The notes under the pieces are model-generated. The model saw only the letters and a program-made list of their open reading frames with translations, searched no databases and had not been told where the DNA came from. Position numbers and translations under genes: made by a program. Below, one piece after another: positions 6,706-10,021 of a DNA stretch of 10,021 bases. How positions within the stretch are numbered: the first letter of the stretch is position 1; each line of letters starts with the position of its first letter. Source of the stretch: Betaproteobacteria bacterium (GTDB lineage Bacteria; Pseudomonadota; Gammaproteobacteria; Burkholderiales; SG8-41); the NCBI GenBank assembly GCA_021732805.1, contig JAKFUJ010000422.1:1-10021 (forward strand), written 5' to 3'.

Positions 6706-7704
6706 ATGACAGCTTGGAGGAGAGCGTCATTCTTGTTTGCTGCGGCAGTTTTGGCAATTAATGCCTGGGCTGCGGTTCCTGCATTTGCACAGCAGAATGC
6801 CGCCGGTTACCCGGCGAAATCCATACGATTGATCAACCCGTTCCCGCCGGGCGGCGGGTCTGACGCGGTCGCTCATCTGGTCTCGCAGCGGTTACTCGAT
6901 CGCTGGGGTCAGTCCATGGTCGTCGACAATCGCGGGGGAGCAGGCGGCTCGATCGGCACCGAGCTTGCAGCGCGCTCGGCGCCGGACGGGTATACATTAA
7001 TCATGGCGACAGCCAGCACGCTGGTCATCAATCCTTTGCTCAACAAGGTACCGTTTGATCCGGTAAAGGATTTTGACGCAGTGATACATACGTCAACAGT
7101 CCCGCTTGTTCTCATGGTAAATCCCAAGGTTCCTGCACGGTCGGTTTCGGAATTGATCGCGCTTTCCAAGGCGCAATCAGGAAAACTCAACTTTTCTTCG
7201 TCAGGCGAGGGCACCATCAGCCATCTTGCCGGGGAATTGTTCAAGAATCTGACAGGTGTAAATATCATTCACGTTCCGTATCGCGGCGGCGGCCCGGCGC
7301 GCACCGCGCTGCTTGGAGGACACGTGCAGATGAATTTCGGGAACCTGCTCTCGGCGACAGCGGATCTTAAAGGCGCGCGATTGCGCGCGATCGCGGTTAC
7401 TACAAAGAAAAGGGTTTCAAGTTTGCCCGATGTGCCGACATTTTCGGAAGCGGGCTTGCCAGGCTATGAAGTCGAGCAATGGAATGGGATCCTGATTCCG
7501 CACGGCGCTCCCAAAGCAATCATTGCGAAACTGAATTCAGAGATCAACAAGATCATCGAGTTGCCTGAAATACAGAAAATACTGATTAACAGCGGCGCGG
7601 AGCCTGAGGGCGGTACGCCCGAGGCGTTTGCTACCTTCCTCAAGGCGGATATCGCCAAATGGGCCAAGGTCATCAAAGATACCAAGCTCAAAGTCAACAA
7701 GTAA
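6706..7704 (+). CDS. Periplasmic solute receptor, Bug/TctC family (tripartite tricarboxylate transporter)
   Basis: A 332-residue extracytoplasmic binding protein. ATG 6706 follows AAGGAG (6693-6698) with 7-base spacing. The frame is also open upstream from TTG 6658, but that start has no ribosome site and would spoil the signal peptide. Residues 1-28 form a signal peptide: basic WRR, a hydrophobic core, and cleavage predicted after AFA before QQNAAGYP. Family blocks are YPAKSIRLINPFPPGGGSDAVAH, VVDNRGGAGGSIGTELAARSAPDGYTL, VNPLLNKVPFDP-like INPLLNKVPFDP, PDVPTFSEAGLPGYE and WNGILIPHGAP. These proteins usually bind small carboxylates or similar anions; the ligand here is unknown. No TctA/TctB membrane genes are visible, so it is an orphan or uses a transporter encoded elsewhere. 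It lies 7 bases before the asparaginase-like gene and is probably co-transcribed with it. Confidence 0.95.
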   Translation: MTAWRRASFLFAAAVLAINAWAAVPAFAQQNAAGYPAKSIRLINPFPPGGGSDAVAHLVSQRLLDRWGQSMVVDNRGGAGGSIGTELAARSAPDGYTLIMATASTLVINPLLNKVPFDPVKDFDAVIHTSTVPLVLMVNPKVPARSVSELIALSKAQSGKLNFSSSGEGTISHLAGELFKNLTGVNIIHVPYRGGGPARTALLGGHVQMNFGNLLSATADLKGARLRAIAVTTKKRVSSLPDVPTFSEAGLPGYEVEQWNGILIPHGAPKAIIAKLNSEINKIIELPEIQKILINSGAEPEGGTPEAFATFLKADIAKWAKVIKDTKLKVNK

Positions 7705-7711
7705 TTTGGTG

Positions 7712-8752
7712 ATGGGCAGAAGCCCCCCTGTTGCGGACACCGGCACTGGCACGGCAGTTCCGCGAATCTATGTTCTGGGAACTGGGGGCAGCATTTCCTG
7801 TATCGGTGATTCACGTACCGATCTCATCGATTACAACCATGCAGACCGGCATTTGTCGATTGATGCGATGGTTCTCCGCATCCCGGAGATATCCCGGTTT
7901 GCCGAGGTTCGTGCGGAACAATTCCTGAACGTCTACGGAGGTGATGTTTCCACCTCCAAATGGCTGGAGCTCTCGCGGCGAATCAACAGAATCTTTCATG
8001 ACGATCCGGCAGCAGCAGGCATCGTCGTGACGCATGGCACGTCGACGCTGGAGGAGACGGCCTATTTTCTCAATTTGACGGTCAAGAGCAGGAAACCGGT
8101 CGTGGTCACTGGAGCGATGAGGCCGCCGACAGCCATGAGCACCGACGCCGATATGAATCTCTTCGACGCGATCCGTGTTGCGGCGCATGCGGAGTCTGCG
8201 GGGAAAGGCGTGCTGGTGGTGCTCAACAACCAGATTCATTCGGCCCGTGATGCGATTAAAACCAGCACCTCCCGCCTGGAAACTTTCAAGTCAGCGGAGC
8301 TTGGCTTCCTTGGATATGCCGATTCGGACGGCAAAGTGGCTTTTTACCGGAGTCCGACGCGATCACATACCGCGGAGACAGAATTCGATCTGGAAAAGAT
8401 TGACCAACTTGCGCGGGTCGATATTGCCTATGCATACTCGGGTGTGGATGGCGTGGCAATCGAGGCTTTCGTAAAGGCGGGTTGCATGGGATTGGTAGGC
8501 GCCGGCCTCGGTAGCGGAAGTGCGCCGCGGCCATTTCATGATGCCCTGGCGTCAGCGCGCGAGCAGGGGGTCTTGGTGGTGATTGCGAGTCAGTCTTTCA
8601 ACGGTAGGGTAATGGCCAAGCGCGCATTTAAAGAGCGTGGGTTCGTCGTCGCTGACAATCTGCCACCCAAAAAAGTGAGGATACTTTTAATGCTGGGATT
8701 GAAAGTTACCCGCCGACCGGAAGAGATTCAGCGCATGTTGCTGAGTTATTAG
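7712..8752 (+). CDS. Asparaginase-family amidohydrolase with altered active site
   Basis: A 346-residue cytoplasmic protein, since no signal peptide is visible (unlike periplasmic AnsB). The start is uncertain among TTG 7706, GTG 7709 and ATG 7712; none has a good ribosome site, and coupling to the receptor stop at 7704 is likely. Family blocks are LGTGGSIS (22-29), VVTHGTSTLEETAYFLNLTV (from 105), TGAMRPPTAMSTDADMNL (133-150), GVLVVLNN and DAIKTSTS. Compared by eye with E. coli AnsB, nucleophile Thr12 is Ser27 here, Ser58-Gln59 are Gly76-Gly77, and the Thr89-Asp90 pair is Thr110-Ser111. Only Lys162 (Lys183) and Thr89 are kept, and the AnsB Glu283 equivalent seems absent. Asp90 holds the amino group of asparagine, so L-asparagine is an unlikely substrate. 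A different amide, lactam or imide is a reasonable guess, given the neighbouring receptor and PrpD-type enzyme. Confidence 0.9.
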   Translation: MGRSPPVADTGTGTAVPRIYVLGTGGSISCIGDSRTDLIDYNHADRHLSIDAMVLRIPEISRFAEVRAEQFLNVYGGDVSTSKWLELSRRINRIFHDDPAAAGIVVTHGTSTLEETAYFLNLTVKSRKPVVVTGAMRPPTAMSTDADMNLFDAIRVAAHAESAGKGVLVVLNNQIHSARDAIKTSTSRLETFKSAELGFLGYADSDGKVAFYRSPTRSHTAETEFDLEKIDQLARVDIAYAYSGVDGVAIEAFVKAGCMGLVGAGLGSGSAPRPFHDALASAREQGVLVVIASQSFNGRVMAKRAFKERGFVVADNLPPKKVRILLMLGLKVTRRPEEIQRMLLSY

Positions 8753-8782
8753 CACCGGCCACTGATTGATACCGGGTGCTTT
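8751..8782 (+). terminator. Possible terminator after the asparaginase-like gene
   Basis: AGCACCGG (8751-8758) pairs with CCGGGTGCT (8772-8780), with one bulged G (8774) and a 13-base loop. Only TTT follows. The stem begins within the stop codon. It is reasonable as a weak terminator between convergent genes. Confidence 0.4.
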
Positions 8783-8948
8783 GCAAAACGCCGCAGAGCC
8801 CCTTGTGCGCCATCAAGACCTGGAAAGATGGCGAACAGTTGATTCAAGAATATTCGGGATTTACCCAAAAACAATATTTATATATATAAATCAATAGCTT
8901 GCAAGAGTTGTTGGTATCGTGGTCACCAATCATTTTGTGTGCTGCGCT
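8783..8948. other. Non-coding gap between convergent genes
   Basis: No supported gene. It holds a 7-bp hairpin CGCCATC (8808-8814)/GATGGCG (8827-8833) without a T run on either strand, a perfect 16-base palindrome ATTTATATATATAAAT (8876-8891), and CCCAAAAACA (8864-8873), a ten-base word also found in the regulator control region at 4838-4847. A 37-codon frame (8776-8889) has no ribosome site. Confidence 0.4.
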
Positions 8949-10021
8949 TCACCCGGACGCCATCGATGCGATGACGGATTCAACGTTTTGCGCATCCAGG
9001 ATGTCGAGCCGGTCCAGTTGTTCGAGCAAAGTGACCCCCGCGGCCTCGGGCAGTGCGTAGTGCAGGCAATCCGCGAGCTTGGCTTGATGGTCTGAGTCCT
9101 TCATCGGCGCATTCCAGGAACCGCGCGGCCCCCGGCAGATCGCCGTATGACTGGCACCGTCCTCCAGATCGACATGCACTTCCACGTACATGGAGTGGAA
9201 GTCGCCGGGAATGGATTTGTCCTGCATCAAATCGAATTTTTTCAGCAGCTCAATCATGTCGGACCGGAATCTGCGCTCGTCGGCAAAGCTGGCGATTTTT
9301 ACGGCGCCATCCAGCAATGCGGCCGCAGTGGTGTACTGAAGGCTGAATTTTCCATCGAGCCCCGTCGCCGGCTGAGGACGATCGACATACTTCATCACCG
9401 GGGAAACCATGCGTACGCGCCGGATGTCCTTGCGGCCCTCAAGGGCGCGGTGCAGTTCCAGTCCGGCGGTGATTCCGTAATGGGTGCCGTATTGCGAAGG
9501 AAACAGTTTGATCGCGAGGCCGGGATCGACAACCCGGTGCGGTTTGCCGTAAGCGAGCAGCCGGTTAGCATCAAACCGGTCGGGATAGTAGGTGCGGATA
9601 AAACCTTTTGGAGCTTCCAGCACGTCCGGGTTGGCCGTAAAGCCGCGTTTGGCGAGCAGTGCAGCATCCAGTCCTGATGCGGCGGCATGGCCGCAATGCG
9701 TGGCCTTGGTCATCGAGCCGACATTGGCCAGCAATGCGCCGGCACGCGAAGCGGCAATGCCGACTGCATGCCGCATCTGCAGCGCATCGAGCTGCAGCAG
9801 ATCGGCTGCGACGATGGCGCTGCCGATGACTCCCGCCACACCCGGCGGATGAAATTTCAGTTGTTCCGGCACATATTGATCGCCCGCGTATTGCAGCCGC
9901 CCCTGGATCTCAAGGCCTTTTGCGACGGCAGTGATGATTTGCCGGCCGTTCAGCCGGTATGCTTCGGCGAGCGCAAACGCGACGGGCACCGTGGGCGAGA
10001 CGGAATGCGTGGGCGGACTCC
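8949..10021 (-). CDS. MmgE/PrpD-family protein, N terminus outside window
   Basis: Member of the 2-methylcitrate dehydratase / cis-aconitate decarboxylase superfamily, which acts on small polycarboxylates. The frame is open through the window edge, so about 357 C-terminal residues are seen, the family being roughly 450-480 long; the GTG at 9989 is internal, not the start. Family blocks read in order: PTHSVSPTVPVAFALAEAY, the FHPPGVAGVIGSAIVAADLL segment, LDALQMRHAVGIAASRAGAL, GSMTKATHCGHAAASGLDAA (the Lys and His region that contributes to the active site in relatives), GFTANPDVLEAPKGF and IKLFPSQYGTHYGITAGLEL. The C terminus (LLEQLDRLDILDAQNVESVIASMAS) is a normal tail for the family. TGA stop at 8949-8951. 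It converges on the asparaginase-like gene with a 196-base gap, so it belongs to another transcript, perhaps of the same accessory pathway. The exact substrate cannot be told. Confidence 0.93.
   Translation of the reverse strand, partial: SPPTHSVSPTVPVAFALAEAYRLNGRQIITAVAKGLEIQGRLQYAGDQYVPEQLKFHPPGVAGVIGSAIVAADLLQLDALQMRHAVGIAASRAGALLANVGSMTKATHCGHAAASGLDAALLAKRGFTANPDVLEAPKGFIRTYYPDRFDANRLLAYGKPHRVVDPGLAIKLFPSQYGTHYGITAGLELHRALEGRKDIRRVRMVSPVMKYVDRPQPATGLDGKFSLQYTTAAALLDGAVKIASFADERRFRSDMIELLKKFDLMQDKSIPGDFHSMYVEVHVDLEDGASHTAICRGPRGSWNAPMKDSDHQAKLADCLHYALPEAAGVTLLEQLDRLDILDAQNVESVIASMASG

Noticed and set aside
8776..8889. 37-codon frame starting GTG 8776
   Set aside because: No ribosome site and it overlaps a probable terminator arm; too short to support without homologues.
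9147..9677. 176-codon plus-strand frame opposite the PrpD-family gene
   Set aside because: The opposite strand encodes recognisable MmgE/PrpD blocks throughout; this frame has no ribosome site or family resemblance.

Overview
The window reads as the chromosome of a betaproteobacterium, probably Burkholderiales. The evidence is a GroEL ending in a GGM-rich tail, a tripartite-tricarboxylate (Bug-type) solute receptor, an MmgE/PrpD enzyme, and coding DNA that is clearly GC-rich against AT-rich intergenic stretches. No selenium machinery, integrase or transposase lies in the window.

Left, housekeeping part (1-1840): the 3' two thirds of groEL with a strong terminator, a 100-residue two-helix membrane protein of unknown role, and a tRNA-Phe(GAA) with its own promoter carrying a GC-rich discriminator. 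After the tRNA, about 320 bases drop to roughly 38% GC and hold no convincing gene. This looks like the edge of an accessory region.

Centre (2193-6588), the most unusual part: two versions of one uncharacterised system. Version 1 is a short selenoprotein of the UGSC family, read through an in-frame TGA at 2493-2495, followed 7 bases later by a separate partner protein whose family carries a GWTDGLPxVPPT signature. Version 2 is one 532-residue protein that fuses both domains and has cysteine exactly where version 1 has TGA. The fusion shows that the two proteins of version 1 work together, and the Cys/TGA match is strong evidence that TGA encodes selenocysteine. A hairpin just after the TGA is a candidate bacterial SECIS element. 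Between the two versions, reading leftward, is a CysB-like LysR regulator. The gap between it and the fusion gene contains nested inverted repeats suited to an operator.

Right (6706-10021): a periplasmic Bug-type receptor, an asparaginase-family protein whose substrate-binding residues are largely replaced, and, convergent to them, an MmgE/PrpD-family dehydratase/decarboxylase cut by the window edge.

My working model (inference) is an accessory catabolic locus. A small organic acid or amide would be captured by the receptor, an amide bond handled by the asparaginase-like enzyme, and a redox or reductive-cleavage step done by the UGSC/partner proteins, under a sulfur-type LysR regulator. The substrate is unknown.
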